Positions 1 through 8,424 of a stretch of DNA of 64,000 nt are shown here, piece by piece (within the stretch, counting starts at the first letter, position 1; each line of letters opens with the position of its first letter). The notes beneath the pieces are model-generated. The model saw only the letters and a list, made by a program, of their open reading frames with translations. It ran no database searches and was not told where the DNA came from. The stretch spans positions 1 to 64,000 of the forward strand of contig NZ_JASISZ010000031.1 of NCBI RefSeq assembly GCF_030063355.1, in the 5' to 3' direction. Origin of the DNA: Streptomyces sp. PH10-H1 (GTDB lineage: Bacteria > Actinomycetota > Actinomycetes > Streptomycetales > Streptomycetaceae). Position numbers and translations under genes: made by a program.

Positions 1-984
1 CGCCGGACGGACGCGCCCTGGGCGCGGTCGTACGGGGCGTTCCTGAAGCTGGGTCTGGTGGTGCTCGCGATCCGGCTGGTCTTCGCGATCCTGCTCGGCT
101 CGCCGATCCCGGGGACCCACACCCTGTTCACGCTGCCCGAGATCCCGCTGCCCGACTGGGCGCGCGGCGTCCGGCTGGGTGGCAAAGTGACGGCGGAGGG
201 CCTGCTGTTCGCGCTGTACGACGGCATGAAGCTGGCCACGCTGCTGGTCTGCGTGGGCGCGGCGAACGCGCTCGCCAACCCGGCCCGGCTGCTCAAATCG
301 CTGCCGGGCGCGCTGTACGAGGCGGGGGTCGCGGTCGTCGTGGCGATGACCTTCGCGCCGAACCTCGTCACCGATGTGCAGCGGCTGCGCGCCGCCCGCC
401 GGCTGCGGGGCCGCGAGGACCGGGGGGTGCGGGCGTTGCTGCAGGTCGGACTGCCGGTCCTGGAAGGGGCGCTGGAGCGGTCGGTCGCGTTGGCCGCCGC
501 GATGGACGCCCGCGGCTACGGCCGGTCCGCCGACGTGCCGCCCGCGATACGCCGAACGACCGCCGCGCTGACGCTGGGCGGACTGCTCGGCGTGTGCGCG
601 GGCACGTACGCGCTGCTGTCCGCGTCCGGCGCCGGGTACGGCGTGCCGGTGCTGCTGCTCGGCCTGGTCTCGGCGCTGGCGGGGCTGCGGCTCGGCGGCC
701 GGCGTTCGATCCGTTCCCGCTACCGCCCCGACCGGTGGGGCATACGGGCCTGGCTGGTCTCGGGTTCCGGGGTCGCGGTGGCGGCGCTGATGATCTGGGC
801 CGCCTCTCACGATCCCCTGGCGCTGGCCCCGTCGACGATCCCGCTCACCGCGCCCACGCTGCCGCTGTGGCCCGCGCTCTCGGTCCTGGCCGGGCTGCTG
901 CCCGCGTTCGTCTCGCCGCTCCCCGCGCCGCTCCCCGCCTCGTCCCGGTTCGCACCATCGAAGCCGAAGGAGGACCGCACATGA
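1..984 (+). CDS. ECF transporter transmembrane (T) component, 5' end cut by window edge
   Basis: The frame is open from base 1, so the true start lies upstream and at least 327 codons are present. The protein has several hydrophobic segments. It carries the two short coupling-helix signatures of EcfT/CbiQ proteins, an Arg-rich ARRLRG segment and, about 40 residues later, AMDARGYGR, which contact the ATPases. EcfT is the scaffold joining the ATPases to a substrate-binding S protein in energy-coupling-factor importers of vitamins or metal ions. Its stop overlaps the start of the ATPase gene (ATGA), so the genes form one operon. The substrate cannot be read from this subunit. Confidence 0.85.
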   Translation, partial: RRTDAPWARSYGAFLKLGLVVLAIRLVFAILLGSPIPGTHTLFTLPEIPLPDWARGVRLGGKVTAEGLLFALYDGMKLATLLVCVGAANALANPARLLKSLPGALYEAGVAVVVAMTFAPNLVTDVQRLRAARRLRGREDRGVRALLQVGLPVLEGALERSVALAAAMDARGYGRSADVPPAIRRTTAALTLGGLLGVCAGTYALLSASGAGYGVPVLLLGLVSALAGLRLGGRRSIRSRYRPDRWGIRAWLVSGSGVAVAALMIWAASHDPLALAPSTIPLTAPTLPLWPALSVLAGLLPAFVSPLPAPLPASSRFAPSKPKEDRT

Positions 985-2633
985 TCCGCTTCGAGCAGGT
1001 CTCGGTCAGGTACGACGACGCCGCGGAACCCGCCGTCGCGGGAGTGGACCTCACCGTCCCCGAGGGGGAGCTGTGCCTGCTGGTCGGGCCGTCCGGAGTC
1101 GGTAAGTCGACTCTGCTGGGCGCGGTCTCCGGTCTGGTGCCGCACTTCACGGGCGGAGTCCTCCACGGCCGGGTCACCGTTGCGGGCCGGGACACCCGTA
1201 CCCACAAGCCACGTGAACTCGCCGATGTCGTCGGCACGGTGGGCCAGGACCCGCTGTCGCACTTCGTCACCGACACCGTCGAGGACGAGCTCGCCTACGG
1301 CATGGAGTCGCTCGGCCTCGCGCCCGCCACGATGCGCCGCCGCGTCGAGGAGACCCTGGACCTGCTCGGTCTGGCCGAGCTGCGGGACCGTCCGATCGCC
1401 ACGCTCTCCGGCGGTCAGCAGCAGCGCGTCGCCATCGGCTCGGTGCTCACCGTCCACCCCAAGGTGCTGGTGCTGGACGAGCCGACGTCCGCCCTGGACC
1501 CGGGCGCGGCGGAGGAGGTGCTGGCCGTGCTGCAGCGGCTGGTCCACGATCTGGGGACCACGGTCCTGATGGCGGAGCACCGGCTGGAGCGCGTCGTGCA
1601 GTACGCGGACCAGGTGATCCTGCTGCCCGCCCCCGGCGCGTCCCCGATGATGGGCGCGCCCGCCGACATCATGGCGGTCTCGGCCGTCCACCCGCCGGTG
1701 GTGGCGCTGGGCCGGCTCGCGGGCTGGTCGCCGCTGCCGCTGTCCGTCCGCGACGCGCGCCGGAAGGCCGGGCCGCTGCGGGAGCGGCTGGCGGGCCGAA
1801 CGCCGCCGGTTGCGGGCGGGGTTGCGGGCCGGGTTACGGCTGGGGTTGCAGCCGGGGTTGCGGCCGCCGCCGGGCCGGTGGCGGTCCTCGACCGGCTGTC
1901 CGTCCGCCGGGGCAGGACCGAGGCGCTGCGCCAGGTGTCGCTGACCGTCCGCCCCGGCGAGACCGTCGCCCTGATGGGGCGCAACGGCGCGGGCAAGTCC
2001 ACCCTGCTGTCCGCCCTCGTGGGTCTGCACCCGCCCTCCTCGGGCACCGTGACGGTCGGCGGCATCGTCCCGTCCCGTACGAAGCCGGGCGAGCTGATCC
2101 GGCAGGTGGGCCTGGTACCGCAGGAGCCGGGGGATCTGCTGTACGCGGACACCGTCGCCGGCGAGTGCGCGGCCGCCGACCAGGACGCGCACGCCGCGCC
2201 CGGCACCTGCCGCGCGATGGTCACCGAACTCCTCCCGGGTGTCCATGACGCGACCCATCCCCGCGATCTGTCCGAGGGCCAGCGCCTCGCGCTGGCGCTG
2301 TCCGTCGTGCTGGCCGCCCGGCCGCCGCTGCTGCTGCTCGACGAGCCGACCCGCGGCCTCGACTACGCGGCCAAGGGCCGGCTCGTCTCCCAGCTGCGGG
2401 TGCTAGCGGCCGACGGTCACGCGATCGTGCTGGCCACCCACGATGTGGAACTGGCCGCAGAACTCGCCCACCGGGTCGTGATCCTGGCCGACGGCGAGGT
2501 GGTCGCGGACGGCCCGACCGCCGAGGTCGTGGTCTCCTCCCCCGCCTTCGCCCCGCAGGTCTCCAAGATCCTCGCGCCACTGCCCTGGCTGACCGTCCCG
2601 CAGGTCGCGCGCGCCCTGGAGGAGTCCTCATGA
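981..2633 (+). CDS. ECF transporter ATP-binding protein with two fused ABC domains
   Basis: This 550-residue protein holds two ABC ATPase domains in tandem, so EcfA and EcfA' are fused. The first has Walker A GPSGVGKS near residues 36-43, signature LSGGQQQR and Walker B VLVLDEPTSALD. The second has GRNGAGKS, a variant signature LSEGQR and LLLLDEPTRGLD. A Gly/Val/Ala linker of short repeats separates them near residue 275. The ATG at 981 is chosen because AAGGAGG lies just upstream and it overlaps the EcfT stop by four bases. It energises uptake together with the flanking T and S genes. Confidence 0.9.
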   Translation: MIRFEQVSVRYDDAAEPAVAGVDLTVPEGELCLLVGPSGVGKSTLLGAVSGLVPHFTGGVLHGRVTVAGRDTRTHKPRELADVVGTVGQDPLSHFVTDTVEDELAYGMESLGLAPATMRRRVEETLDLLGLAELRDRPIATLSGGQQQRVAIGSVLTVHPKVLVLDEPTSALDPGAAEEVLAVLQRLVHDLGTTVLMAEHRLERVVQYADQVILLPAPGASPMMGAPADIMAVSAVHPPVVALGRLAGWSPLPLSVRDARRKAGPLRERLAGRTPPVAGGVAGRVTAGVAAGVAAAAGPVAVLDRLSVRRGRTEALRQVSLTVRPGETVALMGRNGAGKSTLLSALVGLHPPSSGTVTVGGIVPSRTKPGELIRQVGLVPQEPGDLLYADTVAGECAAADQDAHAAPGTCRAMVTELLPGVHDATHPRDLSEGQRLALALSVVLAARPPLLLLDEPTRGLDYAAKGRLVSQLRVLAADGHAIVLATHDVELAAELAHRVVILADGEVVADGPTAEVVVSSPAFAPQVSKILAPLPWLTVPQVARALEESS

Positions 2634-3682
2634 CGCGTCCCGACCGGCCGGTACGAACCGACCAGCCGGTACCTATCGACCGGAACGAACGTCCCGACCG
2701 GAACGAACGTCCCGACCGGAAGGTACGGACCGACCGGAAGGTACGGACCGACCAGCACGAACAGACCGACCAGCACGGACGTCCCGACCGTCCGGTACGT
2801 CCCGACCGGCAAGTACGTCCCATCCGCCTCGGTCCGCGCTCCGTCACGGCGCTGACGCTGATCTCGGCGATCGGCATCGCCATGTTCGGCTGGCCACTGC
2901 TCGCCGACCCGGGCACCGGACTCGCCCACAGCAAGGACGCACCCTGGCTGTTCGCCGCGCTGCTGCCGATGCTGATCGCCGTGGTCATAGCGACCATCGC
3001 GGACGGCGGGATGGACGCCAAGTCGATCGCCATGCTCGGAGTGCTGGCCGCCGTCGGAGCGGCCCTGCGGCCGCTGGGCGCCGGTACGGCCGGCATCGAG
3101 CCGATGTTCTTCCTGATGGTGCTGTCGGGGCGGGTGCTGGGTCCCGGATTCGGCTTCGTGCTCGGGGCGGTGTCGATGTTCGCGTCCGCGCTGCTCACCG
3201 GCGGTGTCGGCCCGTGGATGCCGTTCCAGATGCTGTCGATGGGCTGGGTCGCCATGGGCGCGGGGCTGCTCCCGCGCCCCGACACCCTGCGCGGCCGCGG
3301 CGAGCTGACGATGCTCGCCTGCTACGGCGTCGCCTCGTCGATCCTCTACGGCACGGTCATGAATCTGCAGGGCTGGGTGACCATCGGGGGGCTGTCCTCC
3401 GGCATCGCCTACGTCGGCGGCGACCCGGTCCTCGACAACCTCGGCCGTTTCGTCGCGTACTGCCTCGCGACGTCGCTCGGCTGGGACCTGCCGCGCGCCG
3501 CCGTCACCGCGATCCTCACCTTCACGCTCGGCGCCACCATCCTCAAGGCCCTGCGCCGCGCCACCCGCCGCGCGGCCTTCGCAGCGCCGGTGGCCTTCGG
3601 CCCGACGGCCGGATCCGCGAGAGCGCCCGCGACCGCGGACACCCCCGCGAGCGGTCCGGGAGGCGTTCCCGGGAGGCCGTAG
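2630..3682 (+). CDS. ECF transporter substrate-binding (S) component with repetitive charged N-terminus
   Basis: This 350-residue membrane protein is the third gene of the ECF operon, and its ATG overlaps the ATPase stop. Residues from about 70 onward contain around six hydrophobic segments typical of S components, including the GRVLGPGFGFVLGAVSMFASALLTGG region. The first 65 residues are unusual: a run of Asp-Arg-Pro and Asn-Glu-Arg units encoded by short DNA repeats, not expected in a membrane S component and possibly dispensable. The tail is Ala/Pro/Thr-rich. The substrate is not identifiable; thiamine precursors, cobalamin or metal ions are possible for the family. Confidence 0.8.
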   Translation: MTRPDRPVRTDQPVPIDRNERPDRNERPDRKVRTDRKVRTDQHEQTDQHGRPDRPVRPDRQVRPIRLGPRSVTALTLISAIGIAMFGWPLLADPGTGLAHSKDAPWLFAALLPMLIAVVIATIADGGMDAKSIAMLGVLAAVGAALRPLGAGTAGIEPMFFLMVLSGRVLGPGFGFVLGAVSMFASALLTGGVGPWMPFQMLSMGWVAMGAGLLPRPDTLRGRGELTMLACYGVASSILYGTVMNLQGWVTIGGLSSGIAYVGGDPVLDNLGRFVAYCLATSLGWDLPRAAVTAILTFTLGATILKALRRATRRAAFAAPVAFGPTAGSARAPATADTPASGPGGVPGRP

Positions 3683-3745
3683 CGACCGGGCGGAGCGAGG
3701 CGCCCCCCGCCGCGCCCCGCTCCGTACGCCCGCCGGTGGCTGTCC

Positions 3746-3791
3746 CCAGCGGCTCCGTCCCACCCCGGGGGCGGCGACGCGGAGCCGCTGG
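3746..3791. terminator. Bidirectional hairpin between ecfS and thiolase genes
   Basis: Two 12-base arms, CCAGCGGCTCCG and CGGAGCCGCTGG, form a perfect stem around a GC-rich loop. The hairpin sits between two convergent genes, where a terminator for both is expected. There is no clear T-tract, which is common in high-GC actinomycetes. Confidence 0.6.
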
Positions 3792-3820
3792 ATGCCCGAG
3801 CCCGCTGGACAGCTGGCACG

Positions 3821-4990
3821 TCAGAGCCGCTGGATGATCGTCCCCGTCGCCAGCGCGCCGCCCGCGCACATCGTGATGAGGGCGAATTCCTTGTCCGTCC
3901 GCTCCAGTTCGTGCAGCGCGGTCACGATCAGCCGGGCGCCGGTCGAGCCGACCGGGTGGCCGAGGGCTATCGCTCCCCCGTTGACGTTGACCTTCTCCAG
4001 GTCCTGGTCGAAGACCTGCGCCCAGGACAGGACGACGGACGCGAACGCCTCGTTGATCTCGATGAGGTCGATGTCCTTCAGCGTCATCCCGGCCTTGCCG
4101 AGAACCGCCCGGGTCGCGTCGACCGGACCGTCCAGGTGGTAGTGCGGGTCGGAACCGACAAGTGCCTGGGCGACGATACGGGCGCGCGGGCGGAGCTTGA
4201 GGGCGCGCGCCATCCGCTTGGACGCCCACATGACGGCCGCGGCCCCGTCGGAGATCTGCGAGGAGTTGCCCGCGGTGTGGACGGCGGTCGGCATGACCGG
4301 CTTCAGCTTCGCCAGGCCCTCCATGGTGGTGTCGCGCATGCCCTGGTCGCGGTCGACCAGCCGCCACATGCCCTGGCCGGCCTGCTGCTCCTCCTCGGTC
4401 GTGGGCACCTGCACCGCGAAGGTCTCCCGCTTGTACCGCTCCTCCGCCCACGCCCGGGCCGCCCGCTCCTGCGAGATCAGGCCGAGACGGTCGACGTTCT
4501 CCCTGGTCAGCCCGCGTCGCCGGGCGATGCGCTCGGCGGCCTCGAACTGGTTGGGCAGGTCCACGTTCCACTCGTCGGGGAACGGCTTGCCCGGCCCGTG
4601 CTTGGAGCCGCTGCCCAGCGGCACCCGGGACATCGCCTCGACACCGCAGCCGATGCCGATGTCGATGACTCCCGCCGCGACCATGTTCGCGACCATATGG
4701 TTGGCCTGTTGCGAGGACCCGCACTGACAGTCCACGGTGGTCGCGGCGGTCTCGTACGGCAGTCCCATCGCGAGCCAGGCGTTGCGTGCGGGGTTCATCG
4801 ACTGCTCGCCCGCGTGAGTGACGGTGCCGCCGACGACCTGTTCGACGGCGTCCGGCTGGATCCCGGTCCGGCCGAGCAGTTCGCGGTAGGTCTCGCCCAG
4901 CAGGTAGGCGGGGTGGAGATTGGCGAGCGCGCCTCCGCGCTTGCCGATGGGCGTGCGTACAGCTTCGACGATGACGGGTTCAGCGGCCAT
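3821..4990 (-). CDS. Acetyl-CoA acetyltransferase / steroid 3-ketoacyl-CoA thiolase (FadA5-like)
   Basis: A 389-residue thiolase. The nucleophilic cysteine is C90 in DCQCGSSQQ, followed by NEAFASV, the histidine motif GGAIALGHPVGSTGAR and the C-terminal MCAGGALATG. The CGSSQQ variant and length match FadA5-type thiolases that cleave cholesterol side-chain CoA esters, and the gene is divergent from a CYP125-like P450, as in mycobacteria. The ATG at 4990 is preceded by GAGGAGAGG; a longer upstream frame lacks thiolase similarity. A general degradative thiolase role is the alternative. Shared KstR-like sites lie in the intergenic region. Confidence 0.85.
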   Translation of the reverse strand: MAAEPVIVEAVRTPIGKRGGALANLHPAYLLGETYRELLGRTGIQPDAVEQVVGGTVTHAGEQSMNPARNAWLAMGLPYETAATTVDCQCGSSQQANHMVANMVAAGVIDIGIGCGVEAMSRVPLGSGSKHGPGKPFPDEWNVDLPNQFEAAERIARRRGLTRENVDRLGLISQERAARAWAEERYKRETFAVQVPTTEEEQQAGQGMWRLVDRDQGMRDTTMEGLAKLKPVMPTAVHTAGNSSQISDGAAAVMWASKRMARALKLRPRARIVAQALVGSDPHYHLDGPVDATRAVLGKAGMTLKDIDLIEINEAFASVVLSWAQVFDQDLEKVNVNGGAIALGHPVGSTGARLIVTALHELERTDKEFALITMCAGGALATGTIIQRL

Positions 4991-5036
4991 GAATCTCGTC
5001 CTCTCCTCGACCGGTCGGCGTCCCGGCGCCTCCGGC

Positions 5037-5060
5037 AGAACTAGAACGCGTACTAGTTCT
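5037..5060. promoter_or_regulatory. Large palindrome, KstR-like operator (site A)
   Basis: Arms AGAACTAG and CTAGTTCT are perfect and flank an 8-base core; 22 of 24 positions are symmetric. Positions 5042-5055 match the mycobacterial KstR consensus TnnAACnnGTTnnA at all but one fixed base. It lies 47 bp upstream of the thiolase start. Binding by a TetR-family repressor is an inference. Confidence 0.6.
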
Positions 5061-5160
5061 GCATGCAGTCTTATTACCCCCGGTACGCGGCGCGCAAGAC
5101 TCGTGCACAAGCCTCCACGACCCCACATCCAATCCACACCGTCATTCCCCTTGCTACTTG

Positions 5161-5174
5161 TAGAACTGGTTACT
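5161..5174. promoter_or_regulatory. Second KstR-like half-palindrome (site B)
   Basis: TAGAACTGGTTACT matches TnnAACnnGTTnnA except at the last base. It lies about 45 bp upstream of the P450 start, so sites A and B sit one near each divergent gene. Confidence 0.45.
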
Positions 5175-5218
5175 ACGTTCAAGCCATATCTGATGGACCG
5201 TCAGACATGGAGTGGCCG

Positions 5219-6454
5219 ATGCCCTGCCCAGCGCTTCCCGAAGGCTTCGACTTCACAGACCCGGACGTGTACGAGCAGCGGGTACCGCTCCCCGAACTGG
5301 CGCAGCTGCGCCGGACCGCCCCCGTCTGGTGGAACGAACAGCCCTACAACACCGCCGGCTTCGAGGACGAGGGGTACTGGGTCGTCACCCGGCACGCCGA
5401 CGTCAAGGAAGTCTCGCTCAACCCCGAGGTCTACTCGTCGTTCCTCAATACCGCGGTCATCCGCTTCAACGAGCACATCACCCGCGACCAGATCGAGATG
5501 CAGCGGCTGATCATGCTCAACATGGATCCGCCCGAGCTGACCCGCGTCCGGCAGATCGTCCAGCGGGGCTTCACACCCCGCGCGATCCGCCAGATGGAAC
5601 AGACGCTTCGCGACCGCGCCCACCGCATCGTGGCCGAGGCGCGCGGCCGGCGGGTGGGCAACTTCGTCACCGAGGTCGCCTCGGAACTCCCGCTCCAGGC
5701 CATCGCCGAGCTGATCGGCGTGCCGCAGGACGACCGGAACAAGCTCTTCGACTGGTCGAACAAGATGATCGCCTACGACGACCCGGAGCTGGCGATCACC
5801 GAGGAGGTGGGCGCCGAGTCGGCCATGGAACTGATCTCGTACGCGATGAACCTCGCCGCCGCCCGCAAGGAGTGCCCGGTCAAGGACATCGTCAGCCAGC
5901 TCGTCGCCGCCGAGGACGAAGGCAACCTCAGCACCGACGAGTTCGGCTTCTTCGTCCTCGTCCTGTCCGTCGCCGGGAACGAGACGACGCGCAACGCCAT
6001 CACCCACGGCATGCACGCCTTCCTCACCAACCCCGAGCAGTGGGAGCTCTACAAGGCCACGCGCCCGAGCACCGCCGCCGAGGAGATCGTCCGCTGGGCC
6101 ACCCCGGTCACGTCCTTCCAGCGCACGGCCACCCGCGACACCGTGCTGGGCGGCCAGGAGATCAAGAAGGGCCAGCGGGTGGGCATGTTCTACGCCTCCG
6201 CCAACCACGACCCCGAGGTCTTCGACGAGCCGGACCGCTTCGACATCACCCGCGACCCCAACCTCCACCTGGGATTCGGCGGCGGCGGCCCGCACTACTG
6301 CATGGGCAAGAACCTGGCGATCATGGAGATCGACCTCATGTTCAACGCCATCGCCGACGCGATGCCCGACATCAAACTCGTCGGCGACCCCCGCCGGCTG
6401 CGCTCCGCTTGGATCAACGGCGTGAAGGAGATGCAGGTCAGCTACGGGGGCTGA
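5219..6454 (+). CDS. Cytochrome P450, CYP125-like steroid/alkane hydroxylase
   Basis: A 411-residue class I bacterial P450. The I-helix motif AGNETTR supplies the O2-activating threonines, EEIVR (E289, R292) is the ExxR pair, and GFGGGGPHYCMG holds the haem-ligating Cys361. The opening MPCPALPEGFDFTDPD resembles mycobacterial CYP125, which hydroxylates the C26/27 terminus of cholesterol. The start at 5219 has GGAG six bases upstream; an ATG at 5207 is the alternative. It is divergent from the FadA5-like thiolase. No ferredoxin gene is adjacent, so electrons must come from elsewhere. Sterol specificity is inferred from motifs and context. Confidence 0.85.
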   Translation: MPCPALPEGFDFTDPDVYEQRVPLPELAQLRRTAPVWWNEQPYNTAGFEDEGYWVVTRHADVKEVSLNPEVYSSFLNTAVIRFNEHITRDQIEMQRLIMLNMDPPELTRVRQIVQRGFTPRAIRQMEQTLRDRAHRIVAEARGRRVGNFVTEVASELPLQAIAELIGVPQDDRNKLFDWSNKMIAYDDPELAITEEVGAESAMELISYAMNLAAARKECPVKDIVSQLVAAEDEGNLSTDEFGFFVLVLSVAGNETTRNAITHGMHAFLTNPEQWELYKATRPSTAAEEIVRWATPVTSFQRTATRDTVLGGQEIKKGQRVGMFYASANHDPEVFDEPDRFDITRDPNLHLGFGGGGPHYCMGKNLAIMEIDLMFNAIADAMPDIKLVGDPRRLRSAWINGVKEMQVSYGG

Positions 6455-6521
6455 ACGGTCGCGCCGACCGACCGGGCTGAGCACCCGCGCCCGGGCGGGG
6501 ACCGTACGGCAGGATGGGGCC

Positions 6522-6854
6522 ATGAGCATCGTGAAGATCAATGCCCTGACCGTGCCGGCGGAGATGCGCGAGACGCTGGAGAAGCGGTTCGCGGCGCGTG
6601 CCGGATCCGTCGAGAACTCCGACGGCTTCGAATGGTTCGAACTGCTACGCCCGGTCGAGGGCACGGACCAGTACCTGGTGTACACGCGGTGGCGCAGCGA
6701 GGAGGACTTCAAGAACTGGATGTCCGGGTCGATGAAGGCCGCGCACGGCGGTGCCGGCGCGGGCGAGGGCGGAGCCGAGCGGCCCAAACCGGCCGCTTCG
6801 GACTCCGCCCTGTGGTCGTTCGAGGTCGTCCAGCAGACGGCCCCGAAGAGCTGA
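6522..6854 (+). CDS. Antibiotic-biosynthesis-monooxygenase-fold protein, MhuD/IsdG-like haem oxygenase
   Basis: A 110-residue alpha+beta ferredoxin-fold protein starting MSIVKINALTV. The haem-degrading IsdG/MhuD family needs an Asn-Trp-His triad, and here it falls at N7, W66 and H75, the numbering known for mycobacterial MhuD. NWMSGSMKAAH covers the Trp and the haem-ligating His. The last 25 residues are a Gly/Ala/Pro-rich insertion followed by a beta strand. The predicted role is oxidative haem opening for iron release. It follows the P450 by 67 bp in the same direction and may be co-transcribed. Confidence 0.8.
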   Translation: MSIVKINALTVPAEMRETLEKRFAARAGSVENSDGFEWFELLRPVEGTDQYLVYTRWRSEEDFKNWMSGSMKAAHGGAGAGEGGAERPKPAASDSALWSFEVVQQTAPKS

Positions 6855-6876
6855 CGCCGTCACCGGGCGGCTGCCC

Positions 6877-7446
6877 TCAGATGCTGAGCAGCTGCTGCGT
6901 CAGGTCGCGGTAGTGCATGAGCGCCAGACGCAGTTCCTCCGTGTCGGCCTTGGCGTCGTCGTCGTGCCATGCCGACCGGAGGATACGGCGGCGCTCCGCG
7001 AGCTTCTCGGTGAGCTGCCTGGTGGCCTGTTCGAGTACGGCGTCGGCCTCCTCGACGGACTTCCGCGGTTCGTCCACGAACGCGCCGATCGCGCGCTGCA
7101 GCCGCTCCCCGAGCCCGCCGTCGCCGTGACCGTGGCGGGGGGACTCGGCACCGGCGCGGGTGGCGGGGGACGTGCGGTCCTTGCCGGCCGTCGTACGGTC
7201 GGAGCCGGGCGTGCGGTCGCCGGCGGCGTTGTGCGGGGCTCCCAGGGCGGGAGGCGTGGGGGGCGGCTCGTCCGGGCGGTTCGCGGTGGTGCGGGGCACG
7301 GCGGAGCCTTCCGCCTGGCGGGGGATCTGCGTCTCGCGCGGCTGAGCCTCACGCTGCTGCGACGTGCCGGCTGGAGGGGTGGTGCCCGGCGCGGTGTCCG
7401 GGGCGGCCTTGTCGCTCTCTCGGATCTGGTCCTGTCGATCGTTCAT
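6877..7446 (-). CDS. Hypothetical protein, Pro/Thr-rich N-terminus with helical C-terminal domain
   Basis: A 189-residue soluble protein. Residues 1-105 are low-complexity and charged (Pro, Thr, Arg, Asp). Residues 105-189 form a helical domain, with FVDEPRKSVEEADAVLEQ followed by HYRDLTQQLL near the end. This domain is paralogous to the next gene upstream, which has FIDSPAKALTEADTLIEQ. The start at 7446 has AGGAG nine bases upstream; a GTG at 7467 lacks a site. The two genes appear to be an operon. Function is unknown. Confidence 0.75.
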   Translation of the reverse strand: MNDRQDQIRESDKAAPDTAPGTTPPAGTSQQREAQPRETQIPRQAEGSAVPRTTANRPDEPPPTPPALGAPHNAAGDRTPGSDRTTAGKDRTSPATRAGAESPRHGHGDGGLGERLQRAIGAFVDEPRKSVEEADAVLEQATRQLTEKLAERRRILRSAWHDDDAKADTEELRLALMHYRDLTQQLLSI

Positions 7447-7508
7447 CGTCTCTGTCTCCTGTGACACCTGGAACCGATGGCTGGGGGCGGGCGGTGCGGG
7501 CGGGGGCC

Positions 7509-8177
7509 TCAGTTCTGGCGACGGCCGATCGTGCCGAGGTGCAGGCCATTGCCGCTCCGCTTTCCGGCGGTCCGCTCGTCGGGGTGCTCCGCATCCGTGC
7601 GGCGGTTCCGGTCCGCTCCGTGCCCGTCGGCCCGGATCAGCTCCGCGAACATCGAGCGAGCCCGGACGAGGGCTGCGCGCATCTCCTCGGTGGAGGCCCC
7701 GCCCTCGCCGCCCGCCTGGCCCGTCCGGCCGGCCATGGTGTGGGCATCGCGGTAGCCCTGCAGGTCACGGGCGTGGTGCACGGACAGCGCGTCGAAGTGT
7801 TCTGCGGACTTCGCGTCCGGGTAACCCCGTTCGCGGGCCAGCTGCTCGATCAGCGTGTCGGCCTCGGTCAGCGCCTTGGCCGGCGAGTCGATGAAGTGCT
7901 CCTGGACCGATGACCAGCGGGCGGTGTACTCCTCGCGGGATTCCGCTGACAGCGGCAGCGTCTTGAGGTCTCCGTGCCGCTGGAGGCGCTCGGTCAGTTC
8001 CTTGTCGGTGGCCTCGGTGTCACCGTCATGAAGTCCCAGGACCCGTTCGTACTCGGGGCCGAAGCGGCGTCGCAGGCTCTGGCCGCCCATGCCCCCGGGC
8101 CGGAGCATCACGGTCGCGAGAGCGGCTGCCAGAATGATGACAACCACGACGATGGCGATAGTCACGCCAGTGGACAT
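7509..8177 (-). CDS. Hypothetical membrane-anchored protein, paralogue of the neighbouring gene
   Basis: A 222-residue protein with one N-terminal transmembrane helix (about residues 5-26, TIAIVVVVIILAAALATVML) and a cytoplasmic helical domain. That domain contains FIDSPAKALTEADTLIEQLARERGYPD and HHARDLQGYRDAH. The ATG at 8177 is preceded by GGGAGG. The soluble domain shares its layout with the following gene at 6877, which suggests an old duplication. Function is unknown; family members are common in streptomycetes as short anchored proteins. Confidence 0.8.
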   Translation of the reverse strand: MSTGVTIAIVVVVIILAAALATVMLRPGGMGGQSLRRRFGPEYERVLGLHDGDTEATDKELTERLQRHGDLKTLPLSAESREEYTARWSSVQEHFIDSPAKALTEADTLIEQLARERGYPDAKSAEHFDALSVHHARDLQGYRDAHTMAGRTGQAGGEGGASTEEMRAALVRARSMFAELIRADGHGADRNRRTDAEHPDERTAGKRSGNGLHLGTIGRRQN

Positions 8178-8222
8178 TACGTGCCTCCCGTTTCTGCGGG
8201 TCGACGGACAGAGTGTGCGCGG

Positions 8223-8249
8223 TACTGCGAATACTGCGAATACTGCGAA
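8223..8249. repeat. Three exact tandem copies of a 9-bp unit
   Basis: TACTGCGAA occurs three times head to tail at 8223, 8232 and 8241, in the promoter region of the membrane-anchored gene that starts at 8177. It may be a stack of binding sites or simple slippage. Confidence 0.7.
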
Positions 8250-8424
8250 CTCATCGTTCGGCTTGCCCGAAAGCGGGTACCCAAACGTCGAACACCCGTC
8301 CAGCAGAGGCTGAACGGGCGTGAGAACGGGCGTGAGGACGCACAGGAGGGCGGGCGTGGGGGCGGGCGTTCCACCAGCCCGGGGCAGGCGTGCGGCAGGC
8401 GGTGGCGCAGGTGCCACCGGGGCG

